A DNA stretch of 36,517 nucleotides from Dehalococcoidia bacterium UBA1123 (GCA_002313895.1 DCAW01000196.1:5002-41518), one strand, 5' to 3'. Shown: positions 1-7,613, numbered from the stretch's first letter. The notes: a model not told the origin generated them from the letters alone. Numbers and translations: made by a program.

Positions 1-54
1 ATCTTGTCGCTCCACCTCAAATCAGCGTGCCGACCTGTCTTTCCCTTTTGCGGA

Positions 55-1005
55 TTACGTCTGAGTCTCCTCCGTGGTCGGTAACTGCGAAGCATCAAGC
101 TCTTCCGCTTGGTCTGACTCCAATGCCTGTTTCATGGCCGCGACCGCAACTTCTATCTGGTCGTCGTCAGGCCAGCGGGTTGTGAGTTTCTGGAGCATGA
201 GGTTCGGGCTGGTAATCAGGCTCACCAGCCTGAAGCTAGAGTACCTGCTGCTCAAGCGAATAATCTCGTAGGCCCCAGCCGCGATTAAGGGAATGAAGAT
301 TATCCGGGATGTGATGAGCCACCACAAAGGGTCGCGGGGGATGAACGCGAACACCACGATTGCCACCACCATCACTGTGAGCAAAAATGCCGTGCCGCAT
401 CTTGGGTGTGCAGGAGAGTATTTGCGAATATAGTCTATTTCTAGGGGAACGCCGTGCTCCTGGGCGTGGACCGTCATGTGTTCCGCGCCGTGGTACATGA
501 ACACGCGGTTGATCTCGCCCATCTTCCCAATGAGCCAAATGTAGATCAGGAATATAACCATCCTGATCACGCCTTCCATAATGTTGGAAAACAGGTCACT
601 GCCGAACATGCCCTCTAGCGGCCGGCTGGCGAACAGCGGAAGCAGGAAGAAAAGTCCGATTGCGAACAATAGTGATATGGTCAGCATCAAGGCAACTGAC
701 CCCGCGCCAAGCTCGTCCTGCTCTACCTCGTCATCTGGGTCCGCTTCCGGGTCTTCCATGCTGACGTTGGCCGAGTAGGTCAGCGCTCGCATGCCCAGAG
801 CTAGGGTTTCCACGAGAACGATGACCCCTCTGACCAATGGGAACTGACGCAAGGTGCCTGTGAACAGGGTGCTGAGCGGTCTTGACTGGATGGCAATGGC
901 TCCGTTGGGCCGGCGCACCGCCACAGCCATGTGACGCTGTCCCCGGATCATCACCCCTTCCAGTACCGCCTGGCCTCCGTAGGTGGGTTTGTTCTCCGTC
1001 GTCAT
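55..1005 (-). CDS. DUF1385 family integral membrane protein
   Basis: A 316-residue protein of the DUF1385 (YqhQ-like) family, whose biochemical role is not established. The N-terminus carries the family signature GGQAVLEGVMIRG (residues 10-22). The middle has four hydrophobic segments at about 101-126, 141-161, 206-223 and 228-249. Between the second and third lie the conserved YHGAEH (171-176) and HPRCGT (200-205), whose His, Glu and Cys look like a metal or catalytic site. An acidic stretch (84-98) precedes the first membrane span and the C-terminus is acidic and hydrophilic. It follows rpmE on the same strand, a neighbourhood common for this family, but an intrinsic terminator separates the two, so it probably has its own promoter. 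The ATG at 1005 has an upstream GAGGAA. Family assignment is firm; function is unknown. Confidence 0.88.
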   Translation of the reverse strand: MTTENKPTYGGQAVLEGVMIRGQRHMAVAVRRPNGAIAIQSRPLSTLFTGTLRQFPLVRGVIVLVETLALGMRALTYSANVSMEDPEADPDDEVEQDELGAGSVALMLTISLLFAIGLFFLLPLFASRPLEGMFGSDLFSNIMEGVIRMVIFLIYIWLIGKMGEINRVFMYHGAEHMTVHAQEHGVPLEIDYIRKYSPAHPRCGTAFLLTVMVVAIVVFAFIPRDPLWWLITSRIIFIPLIAAGAYEIIRLSSRYSSFRLVSLITSPNLMLQKLTTRWPDDDQIEVAVAAMKQALESDQAEELDASQLPTTEETQT

Positions 1006-1057
1006 ATGCCGCCTGTTCCTCGGTGTTTGATGATTGCTGACCGGTGTTCATCAGTAG

Positions 1058-1088
1058 ATAATACAAAAAGAGGGGTGAGAAACGTCAA
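1058..1088 (-). promoter_or_regulatory. Possible DUF1385 promoter overlapping the upstream terminator
   Basis: On the minus strand TTGACG (1083-1088) lies in the loop of the rpmE terminator hairpin, and TATTAT (1058-1063) follows 19 nt later. The long spacing makes this weak. The placement would let a new transcript start just where the ribosomal operon ends. Confidence 0.3.
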
Positions 1089-1100
1089 TCTCACCCCTCT
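1061..1100 (-). terminator. Intrinsic terminator of the rplU-rpmA-rpmE operon
   Basis: A perfect 12-bp inverted repeat (1069-1080 with 1089-1100, loop 1081-1088) is followed on the minus strand by a T-rich tail reading TTTTGTAT. It lies 21 nt beyond the rpmE stop codon. Confidence 0.88.
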
Positions 1101-1121
1101 CATGTGTTCAACGGATATAGA

Positions 1122-1325
1122 CTACCCTAAGCTGAACCGGCGTTTGAGCCTTTCGACTCGGCCCTCGGTATCAACGATTCGTTGCTCGCCCGTAAAGAAC
1201 GGGTGGCAGTTGGAGCAGATTTCAACACGCAGTTCAGGCTTGGTCGAGCCAGTCGTGAACGTGTGTCCGCAGGAGCATGTCACCGTTGCTTCGGCGTGGT
1301 ACTCCGGGTGTATTCCTGTTTTCAT
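1122..1325 (-). CDS. rpmE: 50S ribosomal protein L31, zinc-binding type
   Basis: Ribosomal protein bL31 of the large subunit, 67 residues, the usual length. It opens with MKTGIHPEY, typical of the family, and has four cysteines in a zinc-ribbon arrangement: C17 and C19, then C37 and C40. This makes it the Zn-containing form rather than the cysteine-free paralogue induced under zinc limitation. It is the last gene of a tight rplU-rpmA-rpmE unit, 6 nt after rpmA, and is followed by a strong terminator. The grouping of L21, L27 and L31 suggests coordinated supply of these large-subunit proteins. Confidence 0.97.
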   Translation of the reverse strand: MKTGIHPEYHAEATVTCSCGHTFTTGSTKPELRVEICSNCHPFFTGEQRIVDTEGRVERLKRRFSLG

Positions 1326-1331
1326 TTTGGC

Positions 1332-1592
1332 CTAGTCTCCTCTAGGATAAACGCTGGCTAACTTGCGTCCCAGTTTTCCGTACTCGAATGCGACAGTCCC
1401 GTCGATAAGCGAGAACAGGGTGTGGTCTCTTCCCAGACCTACGTTCGTGCCTGGGTGGATGCGCGTTCCTCGTTGCCGCACGATGATAGTTCCTGCGATG
1501 ACCGCTTCAGAGGCGTATTTCTTGACGCCCAGCCGCTTGGAGTTGCTATCTCGTCCGTTGCGGGTGCTTCCCCCGCCTTTCTTGTGGGCCAT
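1332..1592 (-). CDS. rpmA: 50S ribosomal protein L27
   Basis: Ribosomal protein bL27, 86 residues. The N-terminus MAHKKGGGSTRNGRDS is the extended tail that reaches toward the peptidyl-transferase centre. Here it starts directly, without the N-terminal extension that Firmicutes and relatives remove with the protease Prp. Accordingly no prp gene lies between rplU and rpmA; the gap is only 30 nt. GTNVGLGRDHTLF in the core is typical. It is co-directional with rplU and rpmE. Confidence 0.97.
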   Translation of the reverse strand: MAHKKGGGSTRNGRDSNSKRLGVKKYASEAVIAGTIIVRQRGTRIHPGTNVGLGRDHTLFSLIDGTVAFEYGKLGRKLASVYPRGD

Positions 1593-1622
1593 TGTCTGTT
1601 CTCCCGTCTTTTCAGGGGGTCA

Positions 1623-1940
1623 CTATATCGAGATGCTAGTAACCCGCAATTCGGTGTAATGTTGGCGATGCCCGTTCTTTCGGCGGTATCGGGTCTTGCT
1701 CTTGTACTTGAAGACGATGATCTTCTTGCCCTTGCCGTTGGCTTCGATCTCGGTGATAACTTTGGCGCCCTCAACGTTCGGGCTGCCCAGCTTGACATCG
1801 CCATCTTGTGAAACCATCAGCACGTCGGTCAACTCTACTGTGTCGCCGATATCGCCAGGGATGGACTCGACGCGGAAAGTGTCGCCGGTTTCGACCCGGT
1901 ACTGCTTTCCACCTGTTTTTACGATTGCATATTCTGACAA
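1623..1940 (-). CDS. rplU: 50S ribosomal protein L21 (TTG start)
   Basis: Ribosomal protein bL21, 105 residues, with the typical opening YAIVKTGGKQYRV and the C-terminal RRKNGHRQHYTELRVTSI. The start codon is TTG at 1940. It follows GAGG by 9 nt, and no in-frame ATG or GTG gives the conserved N-terminus. An out-of-frame ATG occurs just upstream. The gene heads rplU-rpmA-rpmE and has a good promoter whose predicted start leaves a leader of only about 14 nt. I see no L21 leader structure, so control is probably at transcription initiation or through the weak start codon. Confidence 0.95.
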   Translation of the reverse strand: MSEYAIVKTGGKQYRVETGDTFRVESIPGDIGDTVELTDVLMVSQDGDVKLGSPNVEGAKVITEIEANGKGKKIIVFKYKSKTRYRRKNGHRQHYTELRVTSISI

Positions 1941-1960
1941 TTTCTCATACCTCGGATGTT

Positions 1961-1990
1961 ATTGTAGTAACGCAGGGTCAAGCCAGTCAA
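1961..1990 (-). promoter_or_regulatory. Promoter for rplU-rpmA-rpmE
   Basis: On the minus strand TTGACT (1985-1990) is followed after 18 nt by TACAAT (1961-1966), five of six matches to the -10 consensus. The predicted start near 1954 leaves about 14 nt before the rplU TTG, just enough for the GAGG ribosome-binding site. Confidence 0.65.
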
Positions 1991-2036
1991 GGTGAATCGA
2001 ATTCGGCCCAGGCTGAAGGAGCCGCGTATTTCAGGT

Positions 2037-2948
2037 CTAGCCGCCGAGAAAAACCTTGTCGGCCTTCCACAACGCCTCGTCTGCGTCGAACTTCATTATG
2101 GCCAGAAACGAGCCGTCCGTGCCGTACACTCGGCACCGCTCTTCTGGTTCGTTTGGAGGAATCCTGACCGACGAAGGAATGGGCCTGCCATTTTTTATCA
2201 ATTCCTGCATCCGCTGTCCTGCGATGATCGCTCTCATGTTGCCGAGAACCACATCCGGCGAGTGCAGATGCTCGGTCCAGGCGCCGTCGGCGAAGCTATC
2301 TTCCATTTCCTCCAGCGTCAACGATTCGTTCAGGGTGAACGCGCTGGCCTTGAGGCGCACAAGCGTCCTGAGGTGTCCGCCGCACCTCAGAGCACGGCCC
2401 AGGTCGTAAGCCAGAGAGCGCATGTAGAAACCTCTGCCGCAGTGGACCTCCACTGTCGCCTCTGGAGGATTCCACTCGGTCAATTCAATCTGGTGCACGA
2501 CGACTGGACGGGGTTTGCGCTCGACTTCGATGCCCTGACGGGCGAGGTCGTAGAGCCGCTTGCCATCTTTTTTCAGAGCCGAGTACATGGGCGGAACCTG
2601 TTGGATCTCCCCTAGAAATTGCGTCAGCGCTGATACTACTTCTTCTCGCGTCAAATGCGAGGCGTCGGCAGTCTCGGTGATTTCGCCCATTGAGTCGTAT
2701 GTGTCAGTCGTGACGCCAAGTGTGATCGTCGTGCGGTACTTCTTGGAGCCGTCCAACATGTACTCCATCATGCGGGTCGCCTGACCTATGCACACAGGAA
2801 TCACGCCGGTCGCCACCGGGTCGAGAGTCCCGCCGTGGCCGACCCGCTTGAATCCGCTGGCGCGTTTGACGCGTCGCACCACATCCATAGATGTGATGCC
2901 GTATGGCTTGTTGATATTCAGTATTCCGGCCGGAGGCTGTTCGCTCAT
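2037..2948 (-). CDS. truB: tRNA pseudouridine(55) synthase TruB
   Basis: Converts U55 of the tRNA T-loop to pseudouridine. The 303-residue protein has motif I NKPYGITS (13-20) and the catalytic block GHGGTLDPVATGV, with D43 as the nucleophile. VPPMYSALKKDGKRLYDLAR (about 118-137) is a family landmark, as is GRGFYMRSLAYDLG. The C-terminal 60-70 residues form a degenerate PUA-like region. Its start overlaps the rbfA stop as ATGA, implying translational coupling. It is the last gene of the nusA-ylxR-infB-rbfA-truB series, a widely conserved translation and RNA-modification cluster. Confidence 0.96.
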   Translation of the reverse strand: MSEQPPAGILNINKPYGITSMDVVRRVKRASGFKRVGHGGTLDPVATGVIPVCIGQATRMMEYMLDGSKKYRTTITLGVTTDTYDSMGEITETADASHLTREEVVSALTQFLGEIQQVPPMYSALKKDGKRLYDLARQGIEVERKPRPVVVHQIELTEWNPPEATVEVHCGRGFYMRSLAYDLGRALRCGGHLRTLVRLKASAFTLNESLTLEEMEDSFADGAWTEHLHSPDVVLGNMRAIIAGQRMQELIKNGRPIPSSVRIPPNEPEERCRVYGTDGSFLAIMKFDADEALWKADKVFLGG

Positions 2949-3319
2949 TGCTCAGTTTCTTCTGTAGGCTCTTCCGGCGGGATGTCCAGGCTGTCTAGGA
3001 GTTCGAGAATCTCGTTGCCCTGCTCGATGGTCTCGTCCAGCCTGAACGAAAGAGAGGGCGGTCTCCTGATCGCTAGCCGATGGAGCAGTTCATTTTGTAT
3101 AAATCCCCTGGCCGATGACATAGCCTTGAGCGTGTTCCGTTTGTCGGTGTCACTGCCGTACACGCTCACAAACACCTTGGCGTATGACATGTCCCCAGTT
3201 GTTTCTACGCGCGTTATGCTGACAACGCCGGAGATACGCGGGTCTTTGATGTCAGTCAAGATCATTTTGCTGATTTCGGAGCGCAACTGGGAGTTAATGC
3301 GTTCAATTCTGCGATTCAT
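2945..3319 (-). CDS. rbfA: 30S ribosome-binding factor A
   Basis: RbfA binds the immature 30S subunit and helps 16S rRNA maturation, notably during cold adaptation. From the ATG at 3319 it is 124 residues, beginning MNRRIERINSQLRSEIS and containing the single type-II KH-like fold (KDPRISGVVSITRVE, YAKVFVSVYG). The frame stays open upstream to another ATG at 3388, but the extra 23 residues are unlike the family and overlap a strong hairpin. The ATG at 3319 has AAGG 9-10 nt upstream. The C-terminal tail is acidic (PPEEPTEETEQ). Its stop overlaps the truB start. Confidence 0.93.
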   Translation of the reverse strand: MNRRIERINSQLRSEISKMILTDIKDPRISGVVSITRVETTGDMSYAKVFVSVYGSDTDKRNTLKAMSSARGFIQNELLHRLAIRRPPSLSFRLDETIEQGNEILELLDSLDIPPEEPTEETEQ

Positions 3320-3368
3320 CGTGTGGCCTTGCCGAGTTTGAAGGTGAGTTGTTTCCTGTGGGAAAACC

Positions 3369-3411
3369 GTTGGAGCTTTCTCATCCAAGAGGAGGACGAG
3401 AAAGCTCCAAC
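3369..3411 (-). terminator. Perfect 14-bp hairpin between infB and rbfA
   Basis: Arms 3369-3382 and 3398-3411 are exactly complementary, with a 15-nt loop (3383-3397). On the minus strand the stem is followed by GGTTTTCCC, a short T-run, so it may act as a partial terminator or processing site between infB and rbfA-truB. The RNA loop reads GUCCUCCUCUUGGAU. Confidence 0.6.
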
Positions 3412-3446
3412 ACGATATTCTACGATTTTGGAATTTGCGAAGGTGT

Positions 3447-5261
3447 CTACCGGACCCGCTCTGAGCGGTATGCCTCGATAATATCGCCTTCTTGATAGTC
3501 GGTGTGGCCGTCTATGGTGACACCGCCTTCGAATCCCGTGGCGACCTCTCGGACATCGTCTTTGAGGTGTTTGAGGCTGCCGACGGGCCCTGAAGCGATA
3601 ACTTTGCCGCCTCTCAGGAGGCGCAGAGTTGTGCCACGGGTCACCGCGCCATCGTTGACGTAGATGCCAGCGACTTTGTTGCGACGACCAAGGCTGAACA
3701 CTGCGCGAACAGTCGCCCTGCCTTCCAGCACATCTTCGTACACAGGCTCCAAGAGACCTTCAAGCGCCTGTTCGACATCCTCAGTCAGGTGATAGATGAC
3801 GTCATATGACCGAATCTCGATCCCTTCCTTGTTCGCCAGCGCGCGGGCGCCTGTTTCCGGCTGGGTGTTGAAACCGATTACGATGGCCTGGGAGGCTACA
3901 GCCAAAAGTATGTCTGGCTCGGTTATCGACCCGCTGGCGGCGTGGACGATGTTAACCCTACTCTCTTCGGAGTTGAGCCGTTCCAGAGCGCCTCTAACGG
4001 GCTCAACGGTTCCCTGTACGTCGGTTTTGACGATCAAGTTGAGTGATTTGACCTCGCCTATCTGCATTCTGGTATGGACATCTTCGAGCGTTGGGCCTCC
4101 GGCGCGTTCGTCGTTCCGGCTTCGCTCGTAGTCATCCACCATCTGTCGAGCGGTCTTTTCGTCTGGCGCCGTTTCAAATATGGACCCGGCTTCAGGAAGT
4201 TCGCTCAGGCCCAATAGCTCCACAGGAAGTGACGGACCTGCGGTTTTGATGTTTTGGCCTCGGTCATTGAACATGGCCTTGACACGGCCACGAATGCCGC
4301 CGACGACCACATTATCTCCAACGTGCAATGTGCCTGTCTGGATCAGCATTGTCGCGACTGTGCCTCGACCCTTTTCCCTGCGTGCCTCGACAACCACGCC
4401 TCTGGCGTCGCGGTCGGGGTCGGCCTTCAATTCGCCGATTTCTGCGACCACGATTAGGTTCTCCAGCAGGTCGTCTATGCCTTCGCCTTTAAGTGCGGAG
4501 ACTTCGACGGCGACGGTCTCGCCCCCCCATTCTTCGATGAGCAGGTTTTGTTCAGCCAGCTGCCGCTTCACGCGCTCAACATCGGCATTCGGAGCGTCAA
4601 CCTTGTTGATGGCGACGACGATGGGAACGTCAGCAGCGCGACCGTGGTCGATGGCTTCGATTGTTTGAGGCATGATGCCGTCGTCGGCGGCGACGACCAG
4701 CACTGCGATGTCAGTGACCTGGGCTCCACGGGCCCGCATGGCGGTGAACGCCTCGTGGCCCGGAGTGTCCAGGAAGGTTATGATTGTGCCGTCGTGGTCG
4801 ACCTGATAAGCGGCCACATGCTGAGTGATGCCACCCGCTTCGCCATCCACGACGTTGCTGTTTCTTATTCTGTCCAGCAGAGTAGTTTTGCCGTGGTCGA
4901 CGTGGCCGAGAATTGTGATAACTGGAGGGCGTTGCTGGAGCTTGTCCTGGTCCTCATCATCTTGCGAAATGACCAGAGACCCGGGGCCGGTGTCAGCCTC
5001 GGCTATAGGCAGGATTCCAAAGCCCATAGGGGCCGCGACAGACGACGCGATGTCGTGCTCCATTACCTCGTTGATGGTGTACATGTAACCGTGGCGCATC
5101 AGCTCTTTGATGATTTCCACAGGGTTAGTGTCCATCATGTCGGCCAGGTCGTGGACGGTAATCGTCGCTGGAATATCGAGAGGAACCAACCCCTGCATTT
5201 GGATAGCAGCGGCGATGTCTTCGCGAGAGTGTTCTTTGGCTCTACTTGTCATACGGCCCAT
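3447..5261 (-). CDS. infB: Translation initiation factor IF-2
   Basis: GTPase that brings fMet-tRNA to the 30S subunit and promotes subunit joining. In the 604-residue protein the G domain shows G1 GHVDHGKT (119-126), G2 GGITQHV (143-149), G3 DTPGH (165-169), G4 NKVD (219-222) and G5 SALKGEG (about 254-260), followed by domains II, III and the tRNA-binding C2 domain. An IF2N-type helical domain occupies about 30-75. The N-terminal region before the G domain is only about 115 residues, so this is a short IF-2. The ATG at 5261 has GAGG very close; a second in-frame ATG at 5252 is a possible alternative. It sits between ylxR and rbfA. Confidence 0.96.
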   Translation of the reverse strand: MGRMTSRAKEHSREDIAAAIQMQGLVPLDIPATITVHDLADMMDTNPVEIIKELMRHGYMYTINEVMEHDIASSVAAPMGFGILPIAEADTGPGSLVISQDDEDQDKLQQRPPVITILGHVDHGKTTLLDRIRNSNVVDGEAGGITQHVAAYQVDHDGTIITFLDTPGHEAFTAMRARGAQVTDIAVLVVAADDGIMPQTIEAIDHGRAADVPIVVAINKVDAPNADVERVKRQLAEQNLLIEEWGGETVAVEVSALKGEGIDDLLENLIVVAEIGELKADPDRDARGVVVEARREKGRGTVATMLIQTGTLHVGDNVVVGGIRGRVKAMFNDRGQNIKTAGPSLPVELLGLSELPEAGSIFETAPDEKTARQMVDDYERSRNDERAGGPTLEDVHTRMQIGEVKSLNLIVKTDVQGTVEPVRGALERLNSEESRVNIVHAASGSITEPDILLAVASQAIVIGFNTQPETGARALANKEGIEIRSYDVIYHLTEDVEQALEGLLEPVYEDVLEGRATVRAVFSLGRRNKVAGIYVNDGAVTRGTTLRLLRGGKVIASGPVGSLKHLKDDVREVATGFEGGVTIDGHTDYQEGDIIEAYRSERVR

Positions 5262-5305
5262 CCACCTCGTGTTTCTGGTTATTCATGATTCTGGTTGACG
5301 ATTCT

Positions 5306-5590
5306 TTATCGCGATGTTTCTACAAATTGAATTATGGAATCAGTCAACTCATTCCAATTATCATCTTCAAACTTAACGCGCAGAACATGCTCTACACGAC
5401 CCCGATGCAGGCCATCAGACCCGCAGTCGCCATCGCGGCAGACGTAGGCGCCTCGGCCATTGACCCGGCCCGAACTATCAACCACGATTCCGACGGAGGG
5501 TGTCGCCACGATTCTCAGGAGTTCTCGCTTGGCGGTCTTCTTGCCGCACGAGACACATGTCCTCAGAGGGATGTGTTTATTCTTTGCCAT
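5306..5590 (-). CDS. ylxR: YlxR family (DUF448) RNA-binding protein
   Basis: A 94-residue YlxR/DUF448 protein. The conserved start RTCVSCGKK (C12 and C15) and the later GRGAYVCRDGDC are the family hallmarks. Members lie almost invariably between nusA and infB, as here, and have a positively charged face proposed to bind RNA or nucleic-acid-associated proteins. Gaps of 61 nt from nusA and 44 nt to infB fit a single transcript. Confidence 0.92.
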   Translation of the reverse strand: MAKNKHIPLRTCVSCGKKTAKRELLRIVATPSVGIVVDSSGRVNGRGAYVCRDGDCGSDGLHRGRVEHVLRVKFEDDNWNELTDSIIQFVETSR

Positions 5591-5651
5591 ATTCGTGTTT
5601 CCTTGCTCAAAAGTATGGCGAATATCACGTTTCGGCTGAAACTATCGCCGA

Positions 5652-7328
5652 TTACCTCCGACGACGGCGAGAGTTAGTCCGACGCTTGCGAGGCGGGGCG
5701 GCGGGATCCTCTGGAGTCTGCGTGCCGCTCCGTCGGGCGCGACGGGCAGTGACGCCGCCTCGCAGTCCCTGAATATCCTCTGCAAACCTGATTGAACCGG
5801 GTTCTTCCGCTGGTCGAATCTGCGGGATGCTCCACACGTCTTCGGGTATGTCTCGAATTGACGCTTGTTCGACTACGGCGACGGCGGGTTCAGGCTCAGT
5901 GTCTGGCCTTGTTGCTTCTTCCAAAGCTTCCAGATCTAATTCATCCTCCGAGTCCAACAGCGATTCTAGATCGTTTTGCGGTTCTACTTCTGCGGCCACC
6001 TGAATTATTTCAGGTTCCACAGGCTCCGGTGTGACCGGCACGGGGATGTCAGCGACAGCCTCAACCAACACCGGCTCTGCTTCGATTGGCCCTGTCGGCG
6101 CAGGAACTTCGATCGGCGCTTTAATTACTGACGGTTCAGCGAGCGCCGGTTCTGCGGTCGCAGCGATTTCGATTGGCGCATCAACGACAACCGGTGCTTC
6201 CGCGACTTCGGACGGAACTTCGACCACCGCAGGCGTAACTGCGGCCACTGCTGCTGCTTCAGCCTGGATGCGTGCGCGTTCTTCGGCGTATGCTTCGGCT
6301 TCGGTCGCGCTTTTGATGTCGACATTCCATCCGGTGAGTTTGGCCGCTAGCCGGGCGTTCTGGCCCTCTTTGCCGATGGCCAGCGATAGCTGACGGTCAG
6401 GGACCACCGCGATTGCGGCTTGAGTGGTCGGGTCCAGTTCAACGCGCATGACCTGGGCGGGGTTCAACGAGTTCGCGATGAACCGTCCCACGTCTTTGTT
6501 CCACTCCAGGACGTCGATTTTCTCGCCCTGAAGCTCGTTTACGATGTTCTGAATTCTGACGCCTCGAAGTCCGACGCATGACCCGATGGGATCAACGCCA
6601 TCCTGAATGGCGCGAACGCCAACCTTGCTTCGGGAGCCTGCCTCGCGGGCGATGGCCACTATCTCCACTGCGCCGCTGTATATTTCGGGCACTTCCATCT
6701 CGAAGAGCCGTTTGAGCAGGTCTTTGTCGGCTCGGGACACTATGAGTTCCGTGCCCTTGGCCGTGCGTTCTACCGAGCTAAGGATCGCCTTGAACTTTTG
6801 GCCCTGGCGATATCGCTCTATCGGCATTTGCTCGGAAACAGGCATCACGGCCTCGCCTCTACCAATGTCGACGACGACCTGGCGAGGCTCAACCCGCTGG
6901 ACTGTGACAGAGAATACTTCGCCGACCTTGTCGGTGTACTCTTCGAACACTATTTCGCGTTCGGCTTCCCTTAGCCGTTGCATGACAACCTGTTTGGCGG
7001 TCTGAGCGGCGATGCGCCCTGCGCTGTGTGGCATGCTTTCGGTCGCAATCGATTCACCGATTACGGCGTCAGGTTTGATGGCCCTTGCGTCGGCCAGATT
7101 AATTTCGATGACATCATCCTCAACCTCTTCTACGACGGTCTTGAGGATAGTAACCGTTACCTCACCCGAGCCAGGGTCCAGTTTGACAGAGATGTCCTGT
7201 CCCGTGGCTATGGAGTCTTTTCGGTACGCTGACGCCAACGCAGCTTCTATCGCTGAAAGAACAATCTCTCTGGGGAGATTTCGTTCTGCCGCAAGCTGTG
7301 TCAAAGCGACAAGAAAATCGCTCTTCAT
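5652..7328 (-). CDS. nusA: Transcription termination/antitermination factor NusA with long acidic-basic C-terminal extension
   Basis: NusA binds RNA polymerase and nascent RNA to modulate pausing, termination and antitermination. From the ATG at 7328 it has 558 residues, with the RNAP-binding N-terminal domain (MKSDFLVALTQ...), an S1 domain (VGEVFSVTVQRVEPRQVVVD) and paired KH domains ending in AIGKEGQNARLAAKLTGWNVD at roughly residue 340. The remaining 200 residues or so are not a standard NusA domain: a long Ala/Pro/Glu/Val-rich stretch, an acidic patch (SEDELDLEALEE) and a very basic tail ending RRRRR. An upstream in-frame ATG at 7361 would add 11 unlike residues. The usual upstream rimP is absent; nusA is the first gene of the cluster, with its own promoter and a structured leader. 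Confidence 0.95.
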   Translation of the reverse strand: MKSDFLVALTQLAAERNLPREIVLSAIEAALASAYRKDSIATGQDISVKLDPGSGEVTVTILKTVVEEVEDDVIEINLADARAIKPDAVIGESIATESMPHSAGRIAAQTAKQVVMQRLREAEREIVFEEYTDKVGEVFSVTVQRVEPRQVVVDIGRGEAVMPVSEQMPIERYRQGQKFKAILSSVERTAKGTELIVSRADKDLLKRLFEMEVPEIYSGAVEIVAIAREAGSRSKVGVRAIQDGVDPIGSCVGLRGVRIQNIVNELQGEKIDVLEWNKDVGRFIANSLNPAQVMRVELDPTTQAAIAVVPDRQLSLAIGKEGQNARLAAKLTGWNVDIKSATEAEAYAEERARIQAEAAAVAAVTPAVVEVPSEVAEAPVVVDAPIEIAATAEPALAEPSVIKAPIEVPAPTGPIEAEPVLVEAVADIPVPVTPEPVEPEIIQVAAEVEPQNDLESLLDSEDELDLEALEEATRPDTEPEPAVAVVEQASIRDIPEDVWSIPQIRPAEEPGSIRFAEDIQGLRGGVTARRARRSGTQTPEDPAAPPRKRRTNSRRRRR

Positions 7329-7377
7329 CGTTTCAGCCACCCCCTGTTTGGTTGGTAACACTTCCCCTTTTCAACAA

Positions 7378-7402
7378 AGAAAGTGGGGCCACCCCACTTT
7401 CT
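7378..7402 (-). promoter_or_regulatory. Terminator-like hairpin in the nusA leader
   Basis: An 11-bp perfect stem (7378-7388 with 7392-7402) with a 3-nt loop lies about 50 nt upstream of the nusA ATG and inside the predicted transcript. On the minus strand it is followed by TTTGTTGAAAAGG, a weak T-rich tail. It could be an attenuator allowing NusA to control its own operon. Confidence 0.55.
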
Positions 7403-7431
7403 CAGAAAAAGGCTCAAATTAATTCACGCTG

Positions 7432-7460
7432 AGTATAACATTTTCCTATGACATGGACAA
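7432..7460 (-). promoter_or_regulatory. Promoter for the nusA-ylxR-infB-rbfA-truB cluster
   Basis: Minus strand TTGTCC (7455-7460), 17 nt, then TATACT (7432-7437). The -10 is preceded by TGT, an extended -10 (TGn). The predicted start near 7425 gives a leader of about 97 nt to the ATG at 7328. Confidence 0.7.
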
Positions 7461-7513
7461 CCTTATTCACGCCTCAACTGGGACCCCAAGTGCCTTCAAA
7501 TTCAGGACCAATT

Positions 7514-7542
7514 TTGATTAAAATACCTTATGGCGACATTAT
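7514..7542 (+). promoter_or_regulatory. Possible modA promoter
   Basis: TTGATT (7514-7519), 17 nt, CATTAT (7537-7542). Each hexamer matches only four of six consensus bases. A start near 7549 would exclude the ATG at 7530 and support the later modA start at 7614. Confidence 0.35.
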
Positions 7543-7613
7543 CACAGAGCGCACAAAAATATCCGACAGTCTATTGGCAGATTGGTCAATTTACTGGATT
7601 AGGTTTTTATTTG

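Noticed and set aside
3320..3388. Longer rbfA starting at 3388
   Set aside because: The extra 23 residues do not resemble RbfA and overlap the intercistronic hairpin; the ATG at 3319 fits the family and has AAGG upstream.
4548..5288. 246-codon plus-strand frame opposite infB
   Set aside because: Shadow of infB; composition and lack of motifs argue against a gene.
7362..7613. Molybdenum-cofactor riboswitch before modA
   Set aside because: The candidate promoter leaves too short a leader, and the only strong hairpin belongs to the nusA leader on the other strand.
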